Positions 43,273 to 55,051 of a DNA stretch of 64,000 bases are shown piece by piece. A program made the translations under genes and the position numbers. Source of the stretch: Akanthomyces muscarius. Lineage: Eukaryota; Ascomycota; Sordariomycetes; Hypocreales; Cordycipitaceae. The stretch lies in assembly GCF_028009165.1 (NCBI RefSeq), contig NC_079246.1, forward strand, positions 2,666,001-2,730,000. Reading direction: 5' to 3'. Under the pieces are notes generated by a model. That model made no database searches. It saw nothing but the letters and a program-made list of their open reading frames with translations, and was not told where the DNA came from. How positions within the stretch are numbered: the stretch's first letter is position 1; each line of letters opens with the position of its first letter.

Positions 43273-45412
43273 GGTGGCGGTTCGGGCGCCGAACGGTGGC
43301 GCACGTAGTTATCGGGAGTTTGCGCCAGATCGAAGCGGACGTTTCGGTAGTTGGATAGCGCTAATGATGTCAGGTAAGAATTCCTTGTTTGGCTTTGTAG
43401 CGGCAAAGCGCATGCTGCAGGATGGCGAAGACGATGAATGCGGTGGAAAGCAACTCAATGGAGAATCGCGGGGAATGCGATTTATTGTCATGTCGGTTAT
43501 GCCCTCTTGGCACGTAATTGGGTGGGCGGTATGCCCTGCCAGTGCCACTTGCGGCGGCGCATCATCGCCAGGAGAGCCACTGGCCACGCACTTCGGTGGC
43601 TAATTAGTGGGCTGGTGGACTTTACCAACACCAACGAGACGAGGCGCAGTTTTCAGAGATATTAATAAACGGCTGCCTAGTGTGAGCCCCGAGCTACAGA
43701 GATTTTTTTTTTTTTTAAATTAGGCGTATTGCGTATTGATTGCACTGTTTTGCACCCCGTAACGTTAGAGACGAACAGTGAGTAGATCGCGGGGCCAGCC
43801 TCGCGGCGCTGATCGCGGCGATATTCCCGTGGATATACAAGGGGTATAAAAAATGCACGAGACATGAAGCTTGGCCCGATGCCGTCTTTGGGGTATTTCT
43901 TCCCCTTCGCGAAAATAACCTCTGTGAAGCGAATGAGACTGGCCTCGGCCAGTAACAGGGCAACGGCTGGTCAAGCAACGAGGGCAAATGACCATGATGC
44001 TCGGGTGGCACAGCCTGCTTGCAAACATGCATCTGATTGACATTTCCGATCAGCATGTTACTAGGTTTTTGCACTTTTGTGTAGCCACTCCGCATTCAAC
44101 GGTGGCTCAGGTTCATGAGGTCTGGCGAAAGACACAACACACGCAAGAGACGTCGAAGCTTTATTGCATTTATCATGCGAGAGCGTGTCAATTATGGGCT
44201 GGTTGCACTGTCACAACGCGTTGATGTCTGTGATGGTTTGGTCGCACCAGCAGGGCTGGCTTTGACAGGAGTGGCAACGGTGGCTCTATGCAGCCTGGGC
44301 TTTCAACGACATCCGCTCCTGTACATGGCATGATAGGATGATGGGCAAGTCACAAGTCACATGCATGTCTCGTCCATGCAGCCTCCCGCACACTTGGCAC
44401 GACCCCTCCGCCTTGGGCCTGCAAGACAAGGCGTCCGCTGAGCGGTTACCTCGAAGCTTTGATTTGCTGCTCTTAAAGACTGCACAAAATCGTAGCATTC
44501 TTTACCACAGGGGTTGCTAAATTGGCCACAGAAGCTACGCTACTTTCAGCTACAAGAAAGAACTGTCGTGGGCACATCGGCTTGCTTCACAGGCAAGTCC
44601 AGGCTGTCAACGACAGCTGTGTTCATCTTTGCGGGGAATCCCCCGCAATTTCATTAAATCACGTTTGGCCGGAAAGACTAGACAGTAGCCGGCCGCCACC
44701 GTATCGATGTACGCATCCAACAGCTTTGCCACCTCAGCGGAGTCGCGGAACACAAGCTGCATGTCGCACTCCAGACGCGGTCAAGGTGCTGCAATTTCAC
44801 TCATCTGCTATATTCATGTCTCTACCAAGAAACGCAGCCCTCCTACGTAGTCTTTTGAAAATTCAAGGTCCAAAAGCCCAACGTCAGGTTGGGTCAGTTC
44901 GCTCTATGTTTACACCACTTGTCTGGTAGCTTGTAGCTTTACATCAAAGTTGCCACTCGTGCTCGTAAATCGTCACTTGGCCGCCCCGCCGAGAATGTAT
45001 CGCTAAATAAAAGACTCGAGTTATATGTCTTAATATTCCAGTCCGAATTGCACGGCAAGGATTGCATGCACGCCGCTGTGTTGACCCGCCACTTCCCCGT
45101 GAACGCTTGTATCCCCTCGGGAAGTCCCGCCGCTATTTCCTTTTAGGCACATTTCTCAGGCGTAAGTCGCACAATCACACATCTCTCATGCTCCTGGTAA
45201 AGTTTTGATTCATAGATTGCACGATTCTGGCTGGGTTCTGCGAGTTGCCCGAGTGCATGTGTCGGATGCCGCCCCTCCTTCCCTGCCTACTTCCCCTCCG
45301 CTCCAGCAATATATATATCCCCCTCCAAGCAATGCCACTGTCTGTATACCCCATGCTTACACTCCCGCAACACGACGAACTTATTCGTTGTTGTTATTGT
45401 TTTTTTCTCGAA
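43273..45412. other. 2.1-kb intergenic region
   Basis: Between two divergent genes. A poly-T run lies at about 43705-43718 and a TATATATAT word at 45309-45318, about 95 bp upstream of the RTA1-like start, which may serve as a TATA box. No coding frame with a recognisable domain is seen. Confidence 0.5.
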
Positions 45413-46671
45413 ATGGCTGGCAACTGTGGTTCGACATGTCCTGTCCCTGGAGGATTCTACTGGTATCGACCTAGCATTGGCGGAAATACCACTTTCATCG
45501 CTATTTTCGCGTTGTTAATTCTGGCAACCATTTTCTTGGGGTGGCGATTCGAAAAACCAGGCTACTCTGTCTTATTGGGCATATCGCATCTGCTTCAGCT
45601 GCTCACATTCGTTGGCAGAGTATTGCTGCATCGCGCCAGAGACTCACGGCCGTACTTTTTGATATTCCTGCTGGGTACTCTTTTGGCGCCGCTGTCCGCC
45701 GCAAGCACCATACTCTCGGCTTTGCCTTCAATACTCTCTGTCAGCGCAAGACAATCGTCCCGTCCCTGCATGCTGGCAATGATTTCGCGGTTAGGGATGC
45801 TAGGCTTGGTCGTCTTGGCACTCGGTCTCGAGGTGACGGGCGCTGTCCTTTTATGCTATGGCCAGAGGATACTACAGGTAAGTTTCGCGTCACAACATCT
45901 TGTGTATGGCTGCTAATCTAAAAGCAAACCAAATCTACTGTCACGATCATCGCTGGACTTGGCGTACAGACGTTTAGTCTCGTACTAATGTTTGGCATGT
46001 GTGTCGTGACATCCTTCGGTGACAGCAGATGTTCCCACGGTCATCGTGCTCTGGCTCATGATGATGATTCGCTGTTAGGAAAGAATCGCCGAGGTGAGCC
46101 AGCTGATTATTTATGCGCCACGTGAAGCTTACTATCAATAGGATTGCAAGCTGCTAGTGTCGTCCTGTTGATCCATTTAGTGTATCGAATCGTTGAGATG
46201 TCCTCGGGTGTGTCCGGGACCGTATTCCAGAGCGAGACAGCCTTCATGATCGCAAATGGAGCATTGCCACTCGTCTATTGCATGATTTTGAGCATATTTC
46301 ATCCAAGGAACGGCGGGCAACCTAGGTCGGCCGTGACTTCACCACCCGGGTATGAAGGGCGCAAGGGACGGCCGCCGCCACTTGCTCACGGAGACGACCA
46401 CCCAGCGCATCACGGTTACTCACCGAACCTCGCGCTACAAATCTCGCCCACTTCACAAAAAAGCCACTCGTCAAATCACCCAGAGATGCCTTTAGGGTCT
46501 CCAGGGCTGCCAGCCAATCCGCGACCGACACAGAAATCCATTCCTTCACCCACACCAGCACAAGTACACAATAGTAACCCGACACCGTCACCCAATATCG
46601 GCAAGCAAGATAGGGCAGGGAAAGGAGGGAGAGCACCACAAGGCCTGGTGAAGACTGATAGCTTGTGGTAG
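45413..46671 (+). CDS. RTA1-like seven-helix membrane protein
   Basis: A 387-residue protein of the fungal RTA1/RSB1 family, linked to lipid translocation and resistance to toxic sterol- or sphingoid-type compounds. The exons are 45413-45877, 45925-46093 and 46142-46671. It begins MAGNCGSTCPVPGGFYWYRPSIGGNTTFIAIFALL, the typical YxYxPSxxxN start, and has seven hydrophobic segments in its first 270 residues. The C-terminal 110 residues are Pro/Ser/His-rich, polar and probably cytosolic. Both introns close in frame. A TATA-like TATATATAT lies about 95 bp upstream. Substrate unknown. Confidence 0.87.
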
Positions 46672-49613
46672 CAGTGCCGGAAAACTTGGCGACGATAATG
46701 AGCTCGGCTCGGCAAGGGGCCATTGCCAATCCTCTGTATATAACTACTCTACACTATTAATAATTGGCACACTTATGAATTGGAAAGAAATTATCTGAGC
46801 TAGGCTGAGTGGCATGATGGTCATGCGTCCGTCCTCTGTTGACAGCAGTGCCTCTCCGAGGATGCCATAGCAGTCATGCACAAAGCCATCGAAGCATGCC
46901 CGAGAAGACTACCCGAGAAAAGATCTGGCTCTTGCTCCGACTCGCCATAAGTCTTGGCTTGTTTAATACGTCACAGAGGCGTGTGCATTAGCCATATCAC
47001 TAAGAGAATAACAACAATGCACAAGCGGCTTTCCCTTGCGATACGCTGTGGAACAATTCGCATTTTCAAGCATGCAGCAATACCGGACGCTTTCACTTTG
47101 GCGACGGAATGGGGTGGAGGATGAAAGTAGCCGATCAAATCTCTTATCCGTTGGCCAGCTTCCCCTTCCCACTCCCTTTCGTCGCTGTCTATCAGTTGGG
47201 AGCAAAACTACAAGATCAGCCTTTCCAGAGAATGAGCTCGGAGCTCTCATTCTCGGCTTCCATCCACAAGAAGGAAATAATCAGCCGCAACGCTGGCTCC
47301 TAGCTGGCACCATCGGGACCATCGTATTAATATGCCCAGGCATTGTTCAATCTTTCGACAACAGTTATTCCTTCGAGGCACAGGATGCGGCCGAGAGCAT
47401 TAGAATGTAACGTGATTGTGAGGCGGGTCGTGTTCATCAATATTAATTGAGCACTCTTACTGGTGGCGGCTCCCGCTAGGCCAGCGTTGACGCTAGGGAT
47501 CAGCCGTCAGTTTCAACGTAGCATGGGGATGGCCGCTGTGTTCTTATCTATTCAGACTCACTATGGCTGGTTGTCTCGAACGCTTACTAGAAGAATAGGT
47601 CAAATAGCAGGCAACAGAAGGTGGCCGAGACCGGAAGCTACCAGTAGATCGAACGTCTATGATCCCTTGATAATGTTGAATAAGACACCAGTGACGCGTG
47701 TAGTGTGACGAAGCTTCAGACTAAAAAACAAGCATTATTAAGGTTTTGCCAATGCTTGTTAATGCTTCAACGTGCTAAGAAATGAATAGCGACACTGCCA
47801 CGGCCGAGGCCCCATACAAGCACTCGCTGTCGCAACCAGATGATGACAGGGCGGGCCGCGAGATCGAATTCTGCGCGGCCCTATTCGTCACACCATGCAG
47901 CGCAACACTACCGGGGGCGAATTCGGAACGCCATCTCATTGGTTTTGGGCGAGACTGGGCGAAAAGGCTAGGCACGGGCGGTGCAGCATGGCACAATAAC
48001 CCACCCGAATGCCAGGCCTGTGCTATTGCATCGCGCGCGCGATAGCAAGGTCATGGTCTCACGCACGCAACTACCCCATCAAGGATGCGTCGAGAAGGCA
48101 ATGAGAACCTTAATAACACGTTGCGTGGCGAGGCGGCACCTGTGCGTGGCACATCCCCCACGTTATTAATCAATTTAAGCGGCATCAGGCGTGACTCGTT
48201 CAGGCCTGATGCAACGCGGAGAAGCAGCTTTTCGTCAGACTGCATGCTCACTTCATTAATCTATTCAACTATACTTCCTTCCAAATTAGGACCAAGCGCC
48301 CCTGGCCTTGGGTGCCTTGTCATGTTAGCCTGCATATTGGATCATATGACGCGGTCGACATCAACAGCGTGGTTACGGGCAGAGAAACTTTTGGAAAAAC
48401 ACAGGCTAGAAAAATTGAATTTTCTTTTTTAGTATGGCTGTCATTTATCTTGTGTCGAAGGTGGGTGATGTTATGAAGACTGCCCCGACGGGACCCCAAC
48501 AGCGTTGCATTGGCGTGGGATGGCCATGATGTTCGGGCTGGTCGGTCCACTTTCGCGTGTCGACTTGAGCCTCTTGCTTGGTCATGGTGCCGTGCCTTCG
48601 AGTTGTTTCAATGCAGCACTTGAAAATCATGTTTGATGACGATCCTTGCATGCCGGTTGCGTCTGCTGGTAGAGAGGCCGCCATGTATAGTATGCCCCTG
48701 CCATTTTCTATTATTGTAACGTCGCCCAGGGTGTGATGTCTACCGCCTGCACCTGCCGACAGGATGAAACCCGTGGTGCAGAATCGCAATTAATCAGAGG
48801 CCAGATTTTATTAAGCACCAGAGTTTATGCAGCAAAGGTGCGTGCTTGGTCCAATGCTTGTTAGCAGGCCGAGCGCCACCGGAGAACATAGCTCAGCTTG
48901 AGATGGGACATCGAACTGCTACAACACAGACGCTCCACCACACTAACACCAAACAAAGTTTTTACCCAGCCTTCTAGATTGGGAATATCATCCGCTCGGC
49001 CATTTACGCGAGGTGGCATGAGCAAGTATCGGGTACTCAGGGGCCCTTATCTGATGGGTTGGCACAATGGCACAAGCAACCCAGGCCACCTAAGCTATGT
49101 GGCTAGGTGCAACATCATGCTACGCAATGCGGCTCTGCTCTTGGCTCCGGGCAGGCACATATTTAGTAACGCTGCAGCCGCAGTTTTTCGACACGGTTCT
49201 AATTGCCTTTTGGATTCAATCAAACTAGTCTCGATGTACCTTTACTATCTGGTTCTGAATCTGGTAAACATCGTGGCGCCCGATACCTCACCCATCTGAT
49301 CTGACCGCGAGCTGCTTATTACTCTTCATCCAACGAGAGTGCTGATTCCCACCCATTGAAGGATTTCATTGCAATACTTCGGCACCAATTCAACTTTTCT
49401 GGCTCTGTGGCAGCCACTGGGTTCGTTCCTGCCTTCCACGTCCTGCAACCGAGGAGTTGCCGCGCCATCCACGACATCACAATTCGGTCACTGCCGGTCT
49501 TTGGCTGAGTCTGCAACTCAAAGCACAATCCATTCGTATCCCCGGCTCTATTCACCTATCGAGTCTTTCATTTCACCAAGCACGATTCTTTTCCTCCAAA
49601 GCAAACCACCACA
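46672..49613. other. Gene-poor 2.9-kb region
   Basis: No coding sequence supported. Two short perfect inverted repeats are present: 47727-47736/47751-47760 (AACAAGCATT arms) and 48182-48190/48204-48212 (GCATCAGGC arms). The 13-mer CCAATGCTTGTTA occurs at about 47749 and again at about 48852. These may be remnants of decayed mobile DNA, but no terminal repeat or transposase frame is visible. Confidence 0.45.
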
Positions 49614-51465
49614 ATGTCAGGAATTTCCCCGGCGCTCGCCAAGAAGTTTGCGATACGGCACAAGGACAATGTCAAGGCTATTGAGGGATTTGCGTTTGCC
49701 ACGCTTGCTATTGCAGGCATTTTCATTCTTCTTCATCTTTCAAGAAACGCGTATCATAGCATCCGGCGTCGGCAAAAGAGCAGCGCTGCCATGACCGTGC
49801 TGTCGGCACCCATGAGGTACGTGGCCAGATCAACTGCAATAACATGAAGCTGACAAGCCAGAATCTTTCGAAAACTATCGAACTATTCGTTTCCCTTCTT
49901 TCCGTCGACAGGCCATGCTTTCGCCATTGCCACTTACGTTACACTCAACGTTGTCTTTCTCTTCACCTTTATGAACAATAAGAATTTCGGCATCCAAACC
50001 AACCTTGCATCCAGAACAGGATGGTAAGTACAAGTTAGATTCCGTTCAAGAAACATTCCAATGACTAATTTTTACAGGCTCTCCATGACCAACATGCTCT
50101 TTTCTGTCTTTCTTGCCCTGAAAAATACCCCCTTGGCATGGCTCACAGCGTGGTCCTACGAACGTCTCAACATATTGCACCGATACTCTGGCTTGTTTGC
50201 AGTCTTGCACATGATTATCCATGCTTGCTGCTATTCCGCCTACTTTGTTGGCGAAGGGGAGCCTAGTATGTTGACTATGCAGACCAGCATTTACGGCATT
50301 CTCGCTGGCTCGTCATTCTTTATCCTTGGCCTGAGTGGCATTGTTCTTCGCCCCTGGTGGTATGAGCTGTTTTACTACACCCATATCATTTTTTTCACCC
50401 TCGCTATTGTGATGGTTGGCCTCCATCAACCCTCCATCGTTGACGGCTTCCTCGTCATCACTATTCTCACCGGAGTTATGTGGGCTCTTGACAGACTCAT
50501 TCGCGTCTTCAGACTTGTCTTTTACAGCGCCAACAACAAGGTCATCCTTACACCTCTTCCTAGTGGCGGTACCCGTGTCACGCTGGCCAAGGCACCTCTT
50601 GGTGCACTCTCGGGAAAGCATTGCTTCTTGTGGATCCCTGCCATTCGCTCCTTCGAGACGCATCCATTCACTATAACCGCCATGGACCCTCTCGAATTTG
50701 TTGTGACAGCGCATGACGGATTCACGAAGGAATTGCATGACCGTGCTGTTGCGCAGCCTGGCGTCGAGCTTAAAGTATCTGTTGAGGGCAGCTACGGTAC
50801 ATTCCCGAAGCCCTCAGATTTTGACAATGTTGTCCTGATTGCCGGTGGCACTGGTGCCAGTTTTACTTTCGGAGCTGCCTTCAATGCTCTGAAGCAGCTG
50901 CAGGAAAAGAACACTTCCAAAATCATGTTTATCTGGACTGTTCGTCATCGATGTAAGTATTGATTCTGCTGTCCGCGCCGCTTCAGTGCTAACAGCAGCA
51001 GCTATCCTAAGCTGGTACGCAAGCCACCTCCAGACTCTGAGCAGAGATAGCCGAGTCTCTGTCCACATTTTTGTCACCAAGGGCAGGGACCCTCTGGCAA
51101 GCAGCGGAAACTCGATGACAGAGTCCGAGGACGGGCGCTTGGACACTATTCAGACACCGAGTGATGAGATCTCGCCTACCAACGCTTCCTCTGCCTCGAG
51201 CATGTCCGGGGATGCCGAAAAGGGTGTTGTCACTATTTTGGAATCGGACATGGACAGCTATGCTGGGATTCCTATTACGTGGAAGCGTCCTGACGTGCCG
51301 GCTATGATCCGCGGCGTCGTCGCAGAGGCCGCCAGACACCAGAGCGTTTTGGTCATGGGCTGCGGACCAAGCGCTCTGATGACACAAATTCGCAACACCA
51401 CGGCCGAGTGCATTCGGGTAGACGGTCCCACTGTAGAGCTGCACTGCGAGCAATTTGGGTGGTAA
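49614..51465 (+). CDS. Ferric reductase transmembrane component (FRE family)
   Basis: A 567-residue plasma-membrane-type ferric/cupric reductase that passes electrons from NADPH through FAD and two hemes. The exons are 49614-49816, 49862-50023, 50078-50952 and 51002-51465. Two His pairs spaced H-x13-H are visible, one in LHRYSGLFAVLHMIIHA and one in THIIFFTLAIVMVGLHQ, the bis-heme ligands of this family. Seven hydrophobic segments precede the FAD-binding HPFTITAMDP (near residue 316), the NADPH-binding AGGTGASFTFG (near 377) and the terminal GCGPSALM (near 533). An acidic Ser-rich loop lies at 430-490. It might supply reduced iron for uptake. No iron-transporter gene is adjacent. Confidence 0.92.
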
Positions 51466-52268
51466 AACCATGTTTTTGAGTTTGTCTAGTCAACGAATAT
51501 GCCGCGCGATGCACTGTCCGGACTTTATGAAATATCTTTTTTAGAATTCTTTGGATAAATAATATACCTAGTTCAATCAGATAAAATACGGCAGATAATC
51601 TGCAGGCTCTTAGACACGCTGCGTTCTGGAACGGCGTGCCAGCGACCAATCATGTCTGTCCGGCAAAAGCATGACAGACGGTTGCTGTTTCATCTCAGCC
51701 CCATCCACCGCTACCTGCCCCTGGTCCCAAGTCATGGTAATCAATCGCTGATCTGTCCAGCCTTGGCAGGCGAGAGTACCTGAGAAAACGTGCGCACGCG
51801 CGCTGCAGAGCCTATGCACGGGCTGCGCTGCGGTCCAGATGCCCCGAAGGGTCCGTGGACAGGGCTTGGGCCTCCGGCCGGCACCGCGCCGCAGGATCTG
51901 CGATGGGAAGAAAAATATAATCATCTCGCTTTCGGTGCGGAGTACAATTATCGAACCTGAAAATAAATTGAACTCGATTGCTCGGTCGCAGCTGTAAGAA
52001 AAAAAAAAGCGACATATTGATGTATTTATGTCCAAGCACCGCAAAACGCCGAAACCCTTGCAAAGATGGGCCAAAATTCAAAGGGTATATGGTATAGCAA
52101 TGCTCCTCCAGCCAGTGCGCCTATTTTATCAATCAAAGAACCTGAAACTAATATTTCGAGGCCGAAACGGTGGGAATCGCCGTGAATTTCGGAGTCGCAT
52201 AGAAACGCATGAGCCCCGTATATACATCTTTCTGGCATGCAGGCTGCGTTATTAAAATTCGTTTTGTT
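51466..52268. other. Convergent intergenic region
   Basis: 803 bp between the ferric reductase and the fused transporter gene. No gene or repeat is supported. Confidence 0.5.
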
Positions 52269-55051
52269 TTATCTGTCTGTTGGCAAGGGGTCGGAGTTGT
52301 TTTCGTGTGCCCCATCCGTTGGTTTTTCTTCATCGGCTCTTGCATTCTGCAAGGGACCCTGCGGATCGATGAGCAGCTTGGCATCCTTGGAGATGTCCAG
52401 GTAGCCAGAGTACACAATCATCGCGACTTGCAGAGCAACAATGACAATGAATGCTCTGTGAATCGTGCCGCCCTCATGGATGATGCCATACATGATGAAC
52501 GGGAAGAATGCTGGACCGGAGCCTCCCATGGTGATGAAGGCAGCCGCGCGCTTCGTCCTCCGTCCCTGGCCGCGCAGACCCATGGCAAAAATGAGCGGCC
52601 AGATGGGCCCTTCGCCAAAGAAGAAGCACATGGCCGGGATAATGATCAGGTTTGGATTTGACGGCCGCAAAGTGACCAGCAAGATTGACGATATGAAGCA
52701 GATGATGACGCAAATTGTCAAGAGAGTGCGTGGCTTGGGGACGAAGCGTACTCTGACGGAAAAGTAGCAGATTACAGACGCAAGAATGCGAGAAAATGCA
52801 AAAACTGCTTGCCCACAGAGAAGATAGTCGGCAGGGGACAGGCGAAGGCCCTGCACTTGCTGTGGATGGGCTGTTGATCCCGAGGCAGCAGTAGACCTTT
52901 CCGTGCGGGAATGAGTAGCAGCCGCAGCATCCGCGGCTACAAGGTTGCCGAACCAGATAATGTTGCTTTCTTGCGTGGCGACGTATAGATATTGCGCCAG
53001 CACGGCGAGACTCAGAGTAACTGTCCGCAGTTGCAGGCCAAACCACGACTTTTTCTGGGGGTTGATGGGTATGCGCTTCGTCGATTCTTCGAGCTCCTGA
53101 TCGCTGACCTCGGGAAGGGGCATGTAGAAAAAGAAAAGACCCAAGGCTGCGCACAGCAACGTAATGCCGAGATATGTCCACTGAACATTGACCAAGGTAA
53201 CATCGTCGTGGTGTATATGCTGTAACCCCGAGAAGAATACGCGCTGGGCGAGGAGTGCGCTCACGACGCTTCCGATGGCTTGCACAGCTTGCGCCAACAT
53301 CAGGCGCATCTCGCCATAGGCGTGCGGGCCGCAGAGAACCATGAAGGAATTGGCCGCAACTTCGAGAACTGACAACCCGAATCCTACGACAAAGCTACTG
53401 AGCATGTAGCCGCCGTACGAGTTTGTCACTGCAGATGGCCAGAAAATGATGGTTCCGATGCCGTAGATCGACAGACCGAGGATGAACGTCACTTTGTAGC
53501 CACCAATGTTCTCGGCATCATTCTTAGAGTGTCTCTTGGATCGATTGTGCTCATCGCGTCGAAGAATCCATTCTCCGACCAGAATAGGTCCAAAAAAGTA
53601 TCCACCTCCGAAATAAGCGCTGGTCAGCCCGAGTGTTTCGGCTGTAGACATGCCATTGACCTCTGCGATGGCACTGTTGAGCGTGTTCAGCAGCCCATAC
53701 GAGAAGCCCCAAAGCAGGAACAGTATGGCGACCAATGTGCCGTATTTGAACGACTCTCTGAGGTTTGTCTTGAGCATACTTTTTGGTCTTCTCATGTTGA
53801 CAAACCCAAAATAGACACCGTTTTCGGAAGCGCTGCCAGCAGAACTTGTGACGTTTGTTGGTACCCTAGCGGGATTCAGAAAATCACGGTTTATCTGGTC
53901 AATGCCCATCCCTGGCGTCGTAATGAAGTCGAGAGCGGTAACGGGAGTGTCCTCGATGTCCGGTGCATCACTGGTTGAAGGCATTGCGGCTGGCTGTGGG
54001 ATAGCAGGGCTATTCTGCGCAGTCGCCGCGCCTTGACTGTCGGATTCGCGGTCACTGGGGCCGCTCTTGGAACCTGGCGTGGTTCTCGTGCGGTTCGGGT
54101 CGTAGAGCATAGCAGGGAGCAGTCGTATGACGAGTGGCTTGAGAGTTGGAATACATGCGCAGGCGATTCCAACATTGACTTCGACAACGCTCCACATAAG
54201 CGACAAGGAGGCATTGTACGCGAAATCGGCATGCGCACCAAAGCGAGAATCCTCGCTGCTGGCACTGTAGTTAGAGCTGAAGCCGATGGCTTGTTGCAAG
54301 TAATAGATGCGAATGACATCGACAATAGTAACGAAGATACCAATGGTAAATGTCATAATAAGGATCGTTTTCTGTCGCGGAGGCAGTCGCATGCCCGTCA
54401 GAACTGGAATAGGTAGGGCGAGGATGGCGAGATCGGTAACAATATTGACGGGTGAGGCGCAAATAAATTCTGTCAGAAGCGGGATGCATTTAGCAGGGCC
54501 GCTGTAAAAAGCCATCCATGCGGCATGAACAGGAGAGCATTGAAAGATGTTCATGAAGGTGAGAACAATCCCAGCAAGGTTAACGACGATGAGGGTAAAC
54601 CAGGAGGCATATCGCAACACGACTTGCGTGTTCTTTGCGAGTCGCAAGTAGAAGATTAATATGCTGGTTTTGGCGGCCATCAGTGCCGGGTTCTACTATT
54701 GTTAGCAGCGCTCACATTGTCATGTCGCGTGTTGGATGTGCATACGTATAAGATGGAAAAGACGTATTCACAGCGGCGAAGTCTTGGCAAGTAGCGAGGG
54801 TCGATGTCGGCGTCATATTTGCCGAGTCCATTGAATGTGCCGAGAGCAACAGTGAATGATAGAAAAAAGGCAATGAGCCAGGCGAGCATCATGATTCTGT
54901 CGCCCCAGGTCACTTTCTTGACAATGAACCATCGGCAGGCCATGCGCGCAAAGACAAAGACGGAGGCGATGACTAGGGTGATGACGGTGACGGCAAATAC
55001 AGCCGGGCCACGGTTGGGCACATGCCTGGCGGCAGCGCTGGTGTCGTCCAT
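52269..55051 (-). CDS. Fusion of a PTH11/rhodopsin-like 7-helix domain and an FHS-type MFS transporter
   Basis: A 909-residue protein in two exons, 54746-55051 and 52269-54692, joined in phase 0 (intron GTATGC...AGTAG). The ATG is at 55051 (MDDTSAAARHVPNRG). Residues about 15-290 form seven hydrophobic helices of the fungal rhodopsin/PTH11-like class (FVFARMACRWF, WGDRIMMLAWL, NPALMAAKTSILIFYLRL, LTEFICASPVNIVTDLAILALPIPV, CIPTLKPLV) and end with the usual YFGFVNMRRPKSML tag at the far side of a linker. Residues about 410-890 form an FHS/FucP-like major facilitator (ILFLLWGFSYGLLNTLNSAI, FGGGYFFGP, VFAFSRI, CFFFGEGPIWP), a sugar symporter class. One open frame crosses the junction with no splice signal needed. 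It may act as a combined sensor and carrier, which is inference. Confidence 0.83.

Noticed and set aside
52474..53181. A 235-codon minus-strand frame inside the transporter
   Set aside because: It overlaps the clear MFS coding sequence in another frame and has no hydrophobic helices or domain.
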